A stretch of DNA of 18,551 bases from Acidobacteriaceae bacterium (GTDB lineage: Bacteria > Acidobacteriota > Terriglobia > Terriglobales > Acidobacteriaceae), in NCBI GenBank assembly GCA_003165455.1, contig PLUJ01000300.1, positions 1 through 18,551 on the forward strand, read 5' to 3'. The notes beneath the pieces are model-generated. The model was not told where the DNA came from, ran no database searches, and worked only from the letters and a program-made list of their open reading frames with translations. Below are positions 8,309-16,006 of the stretch, piece after piece (position 1 is the first letter of the stretch; the number at the start of each line of letters is the position of its first letter). The position numbers were made by a program, and so were the translations under genes.

Positions 8309-8525
8309 GGAAGAAAAATTTTACAGGATACTTTCGCAACGCAACGGCGAGTTCGGGAAAAGCTCAGTCCAGCCCCTGCGACTCAGATCAGGAAATAACG
8401 ATGTCGATCAGCCGATTACTTCTCTGGTCAACGTTTATCGTAGGATAAATTTACCTTGGCCTTGGTAGGGAGATCAAGGAAACCCAAACTGCTCACGTGA
8501 ACTGATTTTTCAAAGAGGTTTAGGA

Positions 8526-8601
8526 TGGAGCCGACGAGCGGACTTGAACCGCTGACCTGCCGATTACGAATCGGCTGCTCTACCAACTGAGCTACGTCGG
8601 C
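8526..8601 (-). tRNA. tRNA-Thr (anticodon CGU)
   Basis: The minus strand folds as a standard cloverleaf. The acceptor stem GCCGACG pairs with CGTCGGC, the D-arm is AGCTCAGTTGGTAGAGC, the anticodon stem GCCGA pairs with TCGGC around the loop TTCGTAA (anticodon CGT), and the T-arm contains GGTTCAAGTCC. Discriminator T and an encoded CCA end complete 76 bases. It lies 74 bases downstream of the zinc-ribbon membrane protein gene on the same strand. Confidence 0.97.
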
Positions 8602-8675
8602 CTGTGATGGGCTGTCCCAGTTTACCAAATCGCGAGAAAGTGAATGCGGAACCATTGATAGTGATCCTTGCGCGA

Positions 8676-9176
8676 CTACGCGGCGCGGGCGGCGACAAGG
8701 TTTTCGTATTCCTGCTGCGACTGCGCTGGCAGCAGCACCCACAGAGTATAAACTCCGACCGCGGTGCCGAACGGAATATTGAACAGGGATAAGAAGCCAA
8801 GAACCAGCGCGACCACGCGAGCCCAAGGTTCCCATTGCAACAAGCCCCAGCCTGCGAAAAATCCAAAGGCCGCTTTCACCAGGATAGAAATCGCGATCAC
8901 ATTTAATAGCGGGCGCAGAAATCCAGGCGCAGCGCTCGGAGCACCCAATTCATGCAAATGGCCGAACAACGTATTCGCCAGAATGTAGAGCACAACGCCG
9001 CCAATCGTATTCAAAGCCGATAACGCCAGCCACAAGATGCCCAGCATTTGCATGTGAGCCTGTACGCGGCCGGGACGAATCTGCATCGCCGTCACCGGAG
9101 CGGCGACTGACTTTCCGCATTGGCTGCAAAATGCCTGGCCGAGTTGTACCGCATTGCCGCACTTGTCGCAGAACAT
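8676..9176 (-). CDS. Zinc-ribbon multi-spanning membrane protein
   Basis: A 166-residue protein of unknown function. It begins with a zinc ribbon of the zf-ribbon type (MFCDKCGNAV, then FCSQCGKSV) with Cys3, Cys6, Cys17 and Cys20. Hydrophobic segments follow at about 45-70, 90-113 and 119-150, the last perhaps two helices, so the ribbon is cytoplasmic or membrane-proximal. A short charged tail ends the chain. An in-frame ATG eleven codons upstream exists, but GGAGG nine bases before 9176 and the position of the ribbon fix the shorter form. It is the second zinc-ribbon membrane protein in the window; the LemA cluster lies between the two. No enzyme motif was seen, and a sensor or scaffold role would be a guess. 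Confidence 0.82.
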   Translation of the reverse strand: MFCDKCGNAVQLGQAFCSQCGKSVAAPVTAMQIRPGRVQAHMQMLGILWLALSALNTIGGVVLYILANTLFGHLHELGAPSAAPGFLRPLLNVIAISILVKAAFGFFAGWGLLQWEPWARVVALVLGFLSLFNIPFGTAVGVYTLWVLLPAQSQQEYENLVAARAA

Positions 9177-9185
9177 GGATTTCTT

Positions 9186-9190
9186 CCTCC
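9186..9190 (-). promoter_or_regulatory. Ribosome binding site deciding the start at 9176
   Basis: The minus strand reads GGAGG, then nine bases, then the ATG at 9176. This near-perfect Shine-Dalgarno sequence falls inside the longer open frame that starts at 9209, so the longer start is unlikely. Confidence 0.7.
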
Positions 9191-9331
9191 GACCCACACG
9201 CGTTTTCAATTGCGCCGCACGTATTGCGCCCAGTAAAAGATACGCAAACGGAAGGTGATTGTTCAGTTTTCCGATTTATTTCGCGCGAACTCACAGCTTG
9301 ATTCGCAGCAACGTGTGTCTATCCGCAAACG

Positions 9332-9361
9332 AAAAAGCCGCCCGGCAACAGGGCGGCCTTT
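9332..9361 (-). terminator. Rho-independent terminator, probably bidirectional
   Basis: A perfect 7-bp GC stem, GCCGCCC (9337-9343) with GGGCGGC (9351-9357), closes a 7-base loop. On the minus strand it is followed by a T run (TTTTT), and on the plus strand by CTTTTCTTTT. On the minus strand it lies about 235 bases beyond the DUF6599-like stop codon and before the zinc-ribbon gene, so it would end the cell-wall transcript. Confidence 0.85.
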
Positions 9362-9591
9362 TCTTTTCAAGGGAGAATAGTTCCAACGGAGCTTTAGAAA
9401 TCCGTCAAAACTTTCTGGATAAAATCTTATGGGCCGAAAAAGGGGAGTGTCAAGGGATTTCTAAGCCTTAAACATCTTTAGAATCAATAGATTACGTCAT
9501 CGATCAACAGTGCGCCAGATTGTTCCATTTTGAGACCAACTCGGCTTGAAGTGCTCTATCCCCCTAAATCTAAGGTACTTACCCAAAATTA

Positions 9592-10782
9592 TCAGGGCTG
9601 GGGGCTGTTCCCCGACGCTTTGGTACCTGAACGTCCAACCGGGTCTGCCAAGTCGAGCGAAATGAACTCTTCTTCATCGGCATGGCCAAAAACCTTACCC
9701 GGAAAGTAACGTCGCAGCAGCACCCGCGCTCCGCCGAAGGCAACTCCTGCCGCCAACGAAATCGCACCGACAATGATGCAGAGAAGAATAACGTTCACCA
9801 GCAAATTCGCGACGTTATTCTTTTTATCGAAATACGTGTTCTCGTTCCAGGTCACGCTGGCTTCGTAATTTACGGCGCCCAAGAGCGTTTGCGCGGCGCT
9901 TTGCGATAGTGGTCCGGCTGCAATCGCCACAATGGGCCCAGTACGTTTGTCAAAGAATGGTCCGATGTCCTCAACGTTCTCGACCCCAGCTTGGGGCTGA
10001 GTGGCGTGATGCGCCGCATCGATTCTCCGTAAATGTTCCGCAGCCAGCGCGGGCGTGGGATATTCAACTAGCATCAACGTCGCATCACCGCCGGACGTCG
10101 AATACTGCCCAAGCACGACCTCCGGATTCGCGCCGAAGTCGATAAGAGCCGCAGGAAGGGGAGAGCCGATCGCAGCAGCGGCCAGCGGACCTTCCGCATA
10201 TTTTTCCGTATTCGTCTGGTATCCGTGATGCGGCATATACGCGAGCAGGGGCGGCAGATTGCCGCTGTTCCCGGCAGGCCGCGGCAACACGCCTGCCAAC
10301 TCCCGCAGGCTCGCCGCCGACATCGCCGACAGCTGGCTGAACACCGCATCCACGAGGAGGTGGCCACGATAAAACAGCACTCGCTTGTCCGCCTCAGCCG
10401 ACGATCCTTGATCGCCGATCTCCTCAGGCGCCATCCCCGGCTGCAAATAGAACGTATATGCGCCGAAAGCTCCGGTCGCGTCGGAGAAGCGCGCCGCACG
10501 GATCTTCAACGTACGCCCGTCATCGCTTTTGTAGGTCGCGCCCTCGAAATCCGTGAAACTGTATTCCTTCAGAAGATCCGCATTGGTGGGGTCCGCAACA
10601 TGCGCATCGGGGGTGGCTTGAGGCGCGCCATCCATCTGCCATCCGGCAAACTGCTTGGGCAGGATCGCAGGGGCGGAGGAGTCCGCTGGCGCTGATGCCG
10701 CCCAAACCCCACTTACGAGGCACACCATCGCTAAAAATATGAAAAAAGACTTGGAGGGAGCCGTGGATCTGTAGAGAGGCAT
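9592..10782 (-). CDS. DUF6599-like secreted membrane protein
   Basis: A protein of 396 residues from the ATG at 10782. A signal peptide (KSFFIFLAMVCLVSGVWAASA) is followed by a large extracytoplasmic region starting LPKQFAGWQMDG, with FTDFEGATYKSDDGRTLKI and ATGAFGAYTFY. One transmembrane helix lies at about 325-350 (LLVNVILLCIIVGAISLAAG), then a basic RRYF stop-transfer patch and a short cytoplasmic tail. I recall this FAGW/YxFTD pattern from acidobacterial proteins classed as DUF6599, function unknown; that assignment is from memory. A longer in-frame start, TTG at 10866, would push the signal peptide to residue 37 and is less likely. It lies 131 bases downstream of the amidase on the same strand and could share its transcript, so an envelope role is plausible but unproven. 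Confidence 0.8.
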   Translation of the reverse strand: MPLYRSTAPSKSFFIFLAMVCLVSGVWAASAPADSSAPAILPKQFAGWQMDGAPQATPDAHVADPTNADLLKEYSFTDFEGATYKSDDGRTLKIRAARFSDATGAFGAYTFYLQPGMAPEEIGDQGSSAEADKRVLFYRGHLLVDAVFSQLSAMSAASLRELAGVLPRPAGNSGNLPPLLAYMPHHGYQTNTEKYAEGPLAAAAIGSPLPAALIDFGANPEVVLGQYSTSGGDATLMLVEYPTPALAAEHLRRIDAAHHATQPQAGVENVEDIGPFFDKRTGPIVAIAAGPLSQSAAQTLLGAVNYEASVTWNENTYFDKKNNVANLLVNVILLCIIVGAISLAAGVAFGGARVLLRRYFPGKVFGHADEEEFISLDLADPVGRSGTKASGNSPQP

Positions 10783-10913
10783 GGATAACCACGTGTAATG
10801 AGCGTTGTTGACTGCCGCTTCTGTAATTAGACCACAGAGCGGAACAAAAAGTTTCAGTTGGGGCAATGCATTATGCTTAGCAGAATATCCTGGTGGGAAG
10901 ATGGATTGCGGTA

Positions 10914-13067
10914 CTACTGCGCGGAATCCTTCTCTGTCTTGCTGGCGATTTTTACTCCGCTCAATCCATTCACGTACTTCGCAATACCCCGATAGAGCGA
11001 TTCCGCGATGCGTTCCCGATATTCGCTGGTGGCTAGACGGTGTTCGTCAGCAGGGTTGCTGACGAATGAAATCTCGGCCAGAATCGACGGCATATTTGCC
11101 CCGATGAGCACGATAAACGGAGCCTTCTTCACGCCGCGGTCACGAATCGCGGGACTCTTACTGGCCAATCCGCTGTGCAAGGATTGCTGCACGTCGCCGG
11201 CAAATTCCCGGGATTCTTCGATTTTTTCCTTTAGAGCAATCTTCTTCACCAAATCCTGCAATTCGAAAATCGATTTTTCCGAAACTGCATTTTCTCGTGC
11301 CGCAACCTCCAGAGCTTGCGGAGACGAGGTGAAATTCAGGTAATAGGTTTCAACCCCTCTAGCATCAGGATCGTGACTCGAATTTGCGTGAATGGAGACG
11401 AAAAGATCGGCTCGCGCCTGATTCGCGATTGCTGTGCGGGTCTCCAACGGTATGAAAGTGTCGTCGTTGCGGGTGTAGACCACCTCGGCGCCAAGCCGAG
11501 TTTCCAGGAGTTTTCCCAACCGTCGACTCACTTCAAGAACGAGATCCTTTTCCTCTAAGCCGTTCGGGCCGATCGTTCCGGTGTCGTGACCGCCATGACC
11601 CGGATCAATGACGATTTTGCCAATTTTCAATCCTAGCGCCCGGATCAACGAGCGGTCGCCAGTTGAAGTGGGCCTTGCCTCGCGAACCGTCAGGTTGGGC
11701 GCAGCCTCAGGTTTGTCCAGCGCCAGAACTCGGCCAGTATGCGCTGTGCGTTTCAAAGCTCGCGAGGAACCCGTGCTGTCGTCATCGTCGGCTTCGACAA
11801 TAACCTTCTTTAGGGCTGCTGGTTCGCTTTTCCTGCTGGCGTTTACCATCCCCGCAACCGGCGAAGCCGCGTCATCTCGCCGCCCCACTGCGGATCGTTC
11901 GGCATTCAGGCCGGTTTCCACTGTGATCAGGCCACGATCGTCCGCTGACGAGTTATTGGCGCTTGCCAGGCCAGTCTCCGAGGAATTTTCAATCCTCAGC
12001 GCCGGGTCGTTCCTGACTTGGGCGCCATTGTTTTTGCCAGCTGTGCCGGGAGCAATTTTGTCGGGCAGATTTGCGCCGCGCATATCTCCGCCGTGGATGT
12101 CTCTGCCATGGATATCAATAATCAAACGATATGGGTTTGGCAGCATGAACGCATCATAATCCGAAAGATTATCCACCTCGAGGACCACTCGAGTACGTCC
12201 CGGTGCGAACTGCGAAACGCGAACCGTCTTCAGAAACCCATCACCCACATCAAAGCTCTTGCCGACCAGGGTCGAGGCCAGCTTGGTATCGCGCAGGTCG
12301 AAGAAGATGCGCGAAGGTGTCGCGATCCGGCGGGAGGAAAACTTTATATCGCCTTCCACATCGATGGCAACGCGGGTGTAATCCGGCGTAGACCAGTGCC
12401 GTATGCCGGTGACCCGTGCGAGCGCCTCAGTTGTAACGTCCTTTGCCACGCCATGATCTGAGGAATGCCCTTGCGATTTGGCGTTTTTCGCTTCGTCTTT
12501 GGCGATGACGACTTTGTTCGACGCTTGGTTCCCCGGAACGCTTGGGGCCTTTGTTTCCTGATCTATTTCCGCGATGGCTTCGCGCGCATCATCGGCCAGC
12601 CGATTCTCAGGATAGCGGCGCAGAAACTCCTCAAAGGCCAGGCGGGCAGCAGCGGAATTGTTCAGATCGTCTTTGTAGATCTCGCCGATTGTGAACAGTC
12701 CGTCAAAACGATATTTGCTGCCGGGGTATTCGCGGCGAAGAAATTTATACTGATTGATGGCTTTGTTGAGGATTTGATCATCGTCAAATCGACGCCCCAT
12801 CTCAACCATGGTTTCAGCAACCGCGACCACGCTGGGATCGGCCTTGGTGGAGGCTGGAGCGCCCAGATACACCGCACGGTAAGCGTTTAAGACGCGCTGG
12901 TAGTCATGGCGCGTTCTCTCGGCAGCAGGCCTTCCATTCAGCGCTTCCCGTATCCGTTCCGCACTGGCGAAGTGCTCGCGAGCCCAAGCATCGGAATGAT
13001 GGGCATGCCCGTTCGCCAGCGGAACAATTAGCACCAGCAACAAGGCGAGCACCAGCCCCGCTCTCAT
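10914..13067 (-). CDS. amiC: N-acetylmuramoyl-L-alanine amidase, AMIN + Amidase_3, with helical-repeat N-terminus
   Basis: A periplasmic zinc amidase that cuts the bond between N-acetylmuramic acid and the stem peptide, of 717 residues from the ATG at 13067. A signal peptide (GLVLALLLVLIVPLANG) comes first. A TPR/BamD-like helical region (about 53-167) with repeated YxxxxxxYPxSxY-like helices follows, then an AMIN domain (about 218-320) of the type that targets amidases to septal peptidoglycan, and a long polar linker (322-478). The Amidase_3 domain (about 483-710) carries zinc ligands His491 (DPGHGGHD), Glu506 (LEEKD) and His560 (SIHANSS), and catalytic Glu665 (LAEISF). The TTG at 13106 adds 13 residues before the signal peptide and is a less likely start. 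The usual AmiC/AmiA enzymes are about 400 residues; the extra length is the TPR-like part and the linker. The symbol is by family resemblance only. Confidence 0.9.
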   Translation of the reverse strand: MRAGLVLALLLVLIVPLANGHAHHSDAWAREHFASAERIREALNGRPAAERTRHDYQRVLNAYRAVYLGAPASTKADPSVVAVAETMVEMGRRFDDDQILNKAINQYKFLRREYPGSKYRFDGLFTIGEIYKDDLNNSAAARLAFEEFLRRYPENRLADDAREAIAEIDQETKAPSVPGNQASNKVVIAKDEAKNAKSQGHSSDHGVAKDVTTEALARVTGIRHWSTPDYTRVAIDVEGDIKFSSRRIATPSRIFFDLRDTKLASTLVGKSFDVGDGFLKTVRVSQFAPGRTRVVLEVDNLSDYDAFMLPNPYRLIIDIHGRDIHGGDMRGANLPDKIAPGTAGKNNGAQVRNDPALRIENSSETGLASANNSSADDRGLITVETGLNAERSAVGRRDDAASPVAGMVNASRKSEPAALKKVIVEADDDDSTGSSRALKRTAHTGRVLALDKPEAAPNLTVREARPTSTGDRSLIRALGLKIGKIVIDPGHGGHDTGTIGPNGLEEKDLVLEVSRRLGKLLETRLGAEVVYTRNDDTFIPLETRTAIANQARADLFVSIHANSSHDPDARGVETYYLNFTSSPQALEVAARENAVSEKSIFELQDLVKKIALKEKIEESREFAGDVQQSLHSGLASKSPAIRDRGVKKAPFIVLIGANMPSILAEISFVSNPADEHRLATSEYRERIAESLYRGIAKYVNGLSGVKIASKTEKDSAQ

Positions 13068-13147
13068 CCGACTACGCTCGCGCGATGGGCTGTTCAAAAT
13101 AGCCAATGCCTGGGCTGTTGCAAGAATAAGAACAACTCAACTTGTAC

Positions 13148-14002
13148 TCAATCCGTATTGCTGATGTAGAGGACGCCGCGTGCATCCCGCTCCATCTTCA
13201 CCGGGTCGCGAGAATTGACGGGTTCATTAAAATGCAATCCGCTGTAGTAGAGATTCGTGATGCGACGGACATAATCCTGGGTCTCCGCATACCGCGGCAC
13301 GCCGGAACTTCTCGCGACCGCACCGGCGCCCGCGTTGTAGGCGGCCAGAGTCAGCTTGATGTCGCCGTTATAACTTTGCAGGAGCTGCTTCAGGTGCCTC
13401 ACCCCGGCGTCCACATTCTGCTCGGGATCGAATGGATTATTCACCTTGAGCTGCCGCGCCGTCGCGGGCATCAACTGCATTAATCCCATCGCCCCCTTGC
13501 GCGAAACGGCGTTTGGATTGAAGTTCGATTCCACTTTAACCACCGCGCGTACTAAGTTCGGATCCACATTGTGCCGTGCCGCCGCCAACTCGATCGCGCT
13601 GTCCACATCCCCAAACCTGGCTCTTGTCTGACCGATGTTAGCCAGCGAAGATTCAGCGCTGGGGAGCGGCCTGGTCTCGCCGCCCATATATTCGTTTACT
13701 TCCGCAGCCGCCGACCGCGCCGCCTTCATGGAGGCCGCGTTCGCGGCAGGTACCGGTTTCCAGCGATTTTCCTTCGAACTCCAGTATTTCAAAATCCGCT
13801 TTGGGGTTTCCGCAGCCTCTGTGTGACGGGCAGGCGCTGCCGTCGCGTCGTTCACGTAGATCGTGCGGCCGTGCTCGTCACTGGCTGTTATGGGAGCGGA
13901 CGTTCTGCCGCCCTCATCGTCGCCGCGTAATTGAGGTGTGGAAAGAAAGGAGGTCGTCGCTGCCAGGCTGGCCATGAGTACGATTTGCAGGCGCTTTCGC
14001 AT
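13148..14002 (-). CDS. Lytic transglycosylase, SLT domain
   Basis: A 284-residue secreted muramidase-like enzyme that cleaves the MurNAc-GlcNAc bond with 1,6-anhydro formation. A signal peptide lies at about 1-23. Residues 40-60 (DEHGRTIYVND) resemble the DUF4124-like start seen in some transglycosylases. The catalytic domain spans about 135-260 and includes VVKVESNFNP with the catalytic Glu158, GAMGLMQLMP (170-179), a helix with NVDAGVRHLK, and AAYNAGAGAV (220-229) followed by the VPRY / TQDYVRRI end typical of Slt family 1. It is the first gene of a minus-strand cluster with the amidase 80 bases downstream (40 if the long start is used), so both hydrolases are probably made together. A good promoter lies about 140 bases upstream. 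Confidence 0.94.
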   Translation of the reverse strand: MRKRLQIVLMASLAATTSFLSTPQLRGDDEGGRTSAPITASDEHGRTIYVNDATAAPARHTEAAETPKRILKYWSSKENRWKPVPAANAASMKAARSAAAEVNEYMGGETRPLPSAESSLANIGQTRARFGDVDSAIELAAARHNVDPNLVRAVVKVESNFNPNAVSRKGAMGLMQLMPATARQLKVNNPFDPEQNVDAGVRHLKQLLQSYNGDIKLTLAAYNAGAGAVARSSGVPRYAETQDYVRRITNLYYSGLHFNEPVNSRDPVKMERDARGVLYISNTD

Positions 14003-14033
14003 TACCGGGCTCGATCCTCGTGGCCAATTGTCG

Positions 14034-14056
14034 TTGCAACAAATCTTTGCAACAAA
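14034..14056. repeat. Direct repeat in the transglycosylase leader
   Basis: TTGCAACAAA occurs twice with a 3-base spacer (14034-14043 and 14047-14056, period 13). Each copy includes a TTGCAA palindrome. It lies in the presumed 5' leader, 32-54 bases before the transglycosylase ATG. Whether it binds a protein or is chance is unknown. Confidence 0.5.
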
Positions 14057-14145
14057 GATAACTGGCGAAGATCTCGGCGAAGGCAGACCTCACCCTCGCA
14101 CCTGTTCCCGGAACCTGACGGAAAATCTTCAACCAGAGTGAGTCG

Positions 14146-14174
14146 ATTATAGGCGTGGCGCAACGGCCTAACAA
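14146..14174 (-). promoter_or_regulatory. Sigma70-type promoter for the lytic transglycosylase
   Basis: On the minus strand, TTGTTA (14169-14174) is followed by exactly 17 bases and then a perfect TATAAT (14146-14151). Transcription would start near 14139 and leave a leader of about 137 bases before the ATG at 14002. Confidence 0.65.
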
Positions 14175-14244
14175 TCTAACTTAAGGGAGTAGAACCACCA
14201 AAGTAATCGCGCTAACCACCTGAAAATAAACAATTAGAAGTTTC

Positions 14245-15345
14245 TTATCGAGCTTTCTCCAGAGCCAACCCAAAGCTATCCAGCGACAACGACCGCAACA
14301 GATTTCGGCGCATGCCGCGCTCGACGTCCGCCAATCGATCCGCCGCCATCGAGATCCACGCGAAATCCGCCGCTTCCGCCAGACGGTTTAACTCGCCATT
14401 TATATCGGTATTTTGAATCAGCTCGGGCGCGCCCGATCCCAGAAACATCAAATCCCGCAGCACGGAGTACAGCGAGCGCAAAAGCTGCTCTGTCTTCTCC
14501 CGGCCCTCGGCTCCAGGGCGGTACGATTCGGTAATCTTAAAAAGCTCCGTATGCTCCCCACCGCTCAACGCAGATTTTAGGATCGCAATCGCGCTGCCCC
14601 GGGCGGCCACATATGCATCCACATCGAAGGTTTGCGCCCGGCCCAGGGCGCCTTCGCACAATCGCGCCACCAGCGCCCGCTGTGCCGTTTTGCCCTCGGG
14701 ACGATATTCCGCCAGATACTTCTCGATTTCCTCGCTCGACAGTGCACACAACGAAAAACTCATCGCCCGCGAGCGAATTGTCGGCAGCAACTCTCCAGGA
14801 TTTTCCGAGAGCAGAAAGATGGTGGCAAAATCCGGCGGCTCTTCCAGAATCTTGAGCAGCGAATTCGCCGCCTCTTTCATAAACGCGGAGTCGGTAAAAA
14901 TGTAAACCCGCTCACGGCCCTCTGACGGCCGGTAATAAATTGTCTCGATGACCCTCCGGACCTGATCTACTTTGATCATCATCTGCGGAGGATCGGGAGG
15001 AATAATCAGAACATCGGGATGCGTTTGTACAAACAGGCGCGTCTCTTTCTTGTCGGTCTCGCGCAGCCCTTCACGTGCCTCGACTGCCTCCGCAAATCGC
15101 GCATCCAGATCACTTGACTGCGCAATTCGCGTGCAATTCGCGCACCGCCCGCAGAAGTCAGGCAGCCCATCTGTCTCCGGGGGTGCCAAACAGTTCAGCG
15201 CCTGGGTCAGCATCAGCGCCAGCGTATACTTTCCCGCCCCGCGTGCTCCCGAGAGTATCACTGCATGCGGAAACCTTTCCCGCGCCAGCATATCCCTCAA
15301 GCGCCGGACAGTATCCGCATTGCCATGAAAATCAGAGAAACTCAT
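14245..15345 (-). CDS. holB: DNA polymerase III delta-prime subunit
   Basis: A 366-residue clamp-loader subunit that helps load the sliding clamp during replication. It starts with the usual FxDxxGN..V..L...L.....PHA sequence, followed by a P-loop GARGAGKYT (33-41) and a zinc site with Cys52, Cys65, Cys68 and Cys71. HPDVLII (109-115), KVDQVRRVIE (125-134) and NSLLKILEEPP (161-171) are standard clamp-loader segments. The SRC motif, with its arginine finger, is SRA here (192-194): Arg is kept and Cys is replaced. Between the zinc site and HPDV there are about 35 residues (75-108) where E. coli-like proteins have a short loop. A C-terminal helical collar domain fills 230-366. TATAAA at 15369-15374 on the same strand may be its -10. 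It is divergent from the HU-like gene. Confidence 0.93.
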   Translation of the reverse strand: MSFSDFHGNADTVRRLRDMLARERFPHAVILSGARGAGKYTLALMLTQALNCLAPPETDGLPDFCGRCANCTRIAQSSDLDARFAEAVEAREGLRETDKKETRLFVQTHPDVLIIPPDPPQMMIKVDQVRRVIETIYYRPSEGRERVYIFTDSAFMKEAANSLLKILEEPPDFATIFLLSENPGELLPTIRSRAMSFSLCALSSEEIEKYLAEYRPEGKTAQRALVARLCEGALGRAQTFDVDAYVAARGSAIAILKSALSGGEHTELFKITESYRPGAEGREKTEQLLRSLYSVLRDLMFLGSGAPELIQNTDINGELNRLAEAADFAWISMAADRLADVERGMRRNLLRSLSLDSFGLALEKAR

Positions 15346-15368
15346 TCCTGCGCTTTACCCCAACTCAT

Positions 15369-15374
15369 TTTATA
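15369..15374 (-). promoter_or_regulatory. Possible -10 element for holB
   Basis: The minus strand reads TATAAA in a TATAAAAT context, 24 bases before the holB ATG at 15345. No good -35 was found at the usual distance, so the call rests on the -10 alone. Confidence 0.3.
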
Positions 15375-15576
15375 GCCGAAACGAATGAAGAGGAATGCTT
15401 ATGACGTTATCGTGAAGGGCCTTTCCACCTGATGCGGATCATCCGAGCAGCCGCAAATTCTTGTGCCAAGAATATGCTGAGCAGCCGAAATCCTAGATTA
15501 CTGGGTCGTGTGCCAAAACCGTGACTTGCATACAACCCCTGAAATTTGAGAGAGTTATGGAGGTTGCCAATGTGAA

Positions 15577-15593
15577 CCGGGCTTAATACCCGG
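15577..15593 (+). other. Short hairpin in the HU leader
   Basis: CCGGG (15577-15581) pairs with CCCGG (15589-15593) around a 7-base loop, 43 bases before the HU-like ATG. There is no T run, so it is not a terminator. It overlaps a 9-codon minigene starting with ATG at 15557, which lacks a properly spaced ribosome binding site. Confidence 0.3.
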
Positions 15594-15636
15594 AAAACGT
15601 GGCTTCCTTAACCTACATCGTGGAGCTAAGAAGCAC

Positions 15637-15969
15637 ATGACGAAAGCCGACTTGATCGATGAAGTCTCTCGTTTGGCGGAACTCACGCGCAAAGACAGCG
15701 AAGTGATCGTGGAAACCATCTTTGACAGCGTGGTGCGTTCTCTGCGTGCGGGTGACAAAATCGAGATCCGCGGCTTTGGCAGTTTCCGCACGCGTCAACG
15801 CAAACCGCGCACCGGCCGCAATCCCAAGACGGGTGAAAAGGTTGAAGTGCCCGCCAAGAAAATCCCTTTCTTCAAGCCCAGTAAGGAATTGAAGGACTTG
15901 GTGAACGAGGGTATCGCCGCTACAACATCTGAGCCCGGACCACCGGCACCGGCTGCGCCCACAGTTTAG
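15637..15969 (+). CDS. HU/IHF-family DNA-binding protein
   Basis: A 110-residue histone-like protein that bends and compacts DNA. It opens with MTKADLIDEV, a helical dimerisation region to about 45, then KIEIRGFGSF (41-50), the beta arm with RNPKTGE (61-67, including the intercalating Pro63) and KIPFFKPSKELKDLVN (75-90). Typical HU is about 90 residues; the extra 20 form a Pro/Ala-rich tail after residue 92, seen in some acidobacterial and other family members. GFGSFRTRQRKPRTGRNPKT is closer to the IHF-beta type than to E. coli HU, so either name would do. GGAG at 15622-15625 is the nearest Shine-Dalgarno-like sequence, rather far from the ATG. It converges with pgeF, 37 bases away. Confidence 0.95.
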   Translation: MTKADLIDEVSRLAELTRKDSEVIVETIFDSVVRSLRAGDKIEIRGFGSFRTRQRKPRTGRNPKTGEKVEVPAKKIPFFKPSKELKDLVNEGIAATTSEPGPPAPAAPTV

Positions 15970-16006
15970 CGCGGGACGTCGAAGAAATTCCCGAATCGAT
16001 TTCTTT

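Larger units (their letters stand above)
9177..9591. other. Intergenic region holding an intrinsic terminator
   Basis: No gene was seen between the zinc-ribbon membrane protein and the DUF6599-like gene. The only clear element is the strong hairpin at 9332-9361. The part from 9362 to 9591 is AT-richer than its surroundings and shows no convincing open frame, RNA motif or long repeat by eye. Confidence 0.5.

Noticed and set aside
14003..14139. Transglycosylase leader as a cyclic di-AMP or cyclic di-GMP riboswitch
   Set aside because: Such riboswitches often precede wall hydrolases, but the conserved core sequences I know are not present.
15973..16006. AT-rich AGAAAT/ATTTCT hairpin between HU and pgeF as a terminator
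   Set aside because: The stem is weak with only a short T-rich stretch after it, which is not convincing without a folding calculation.
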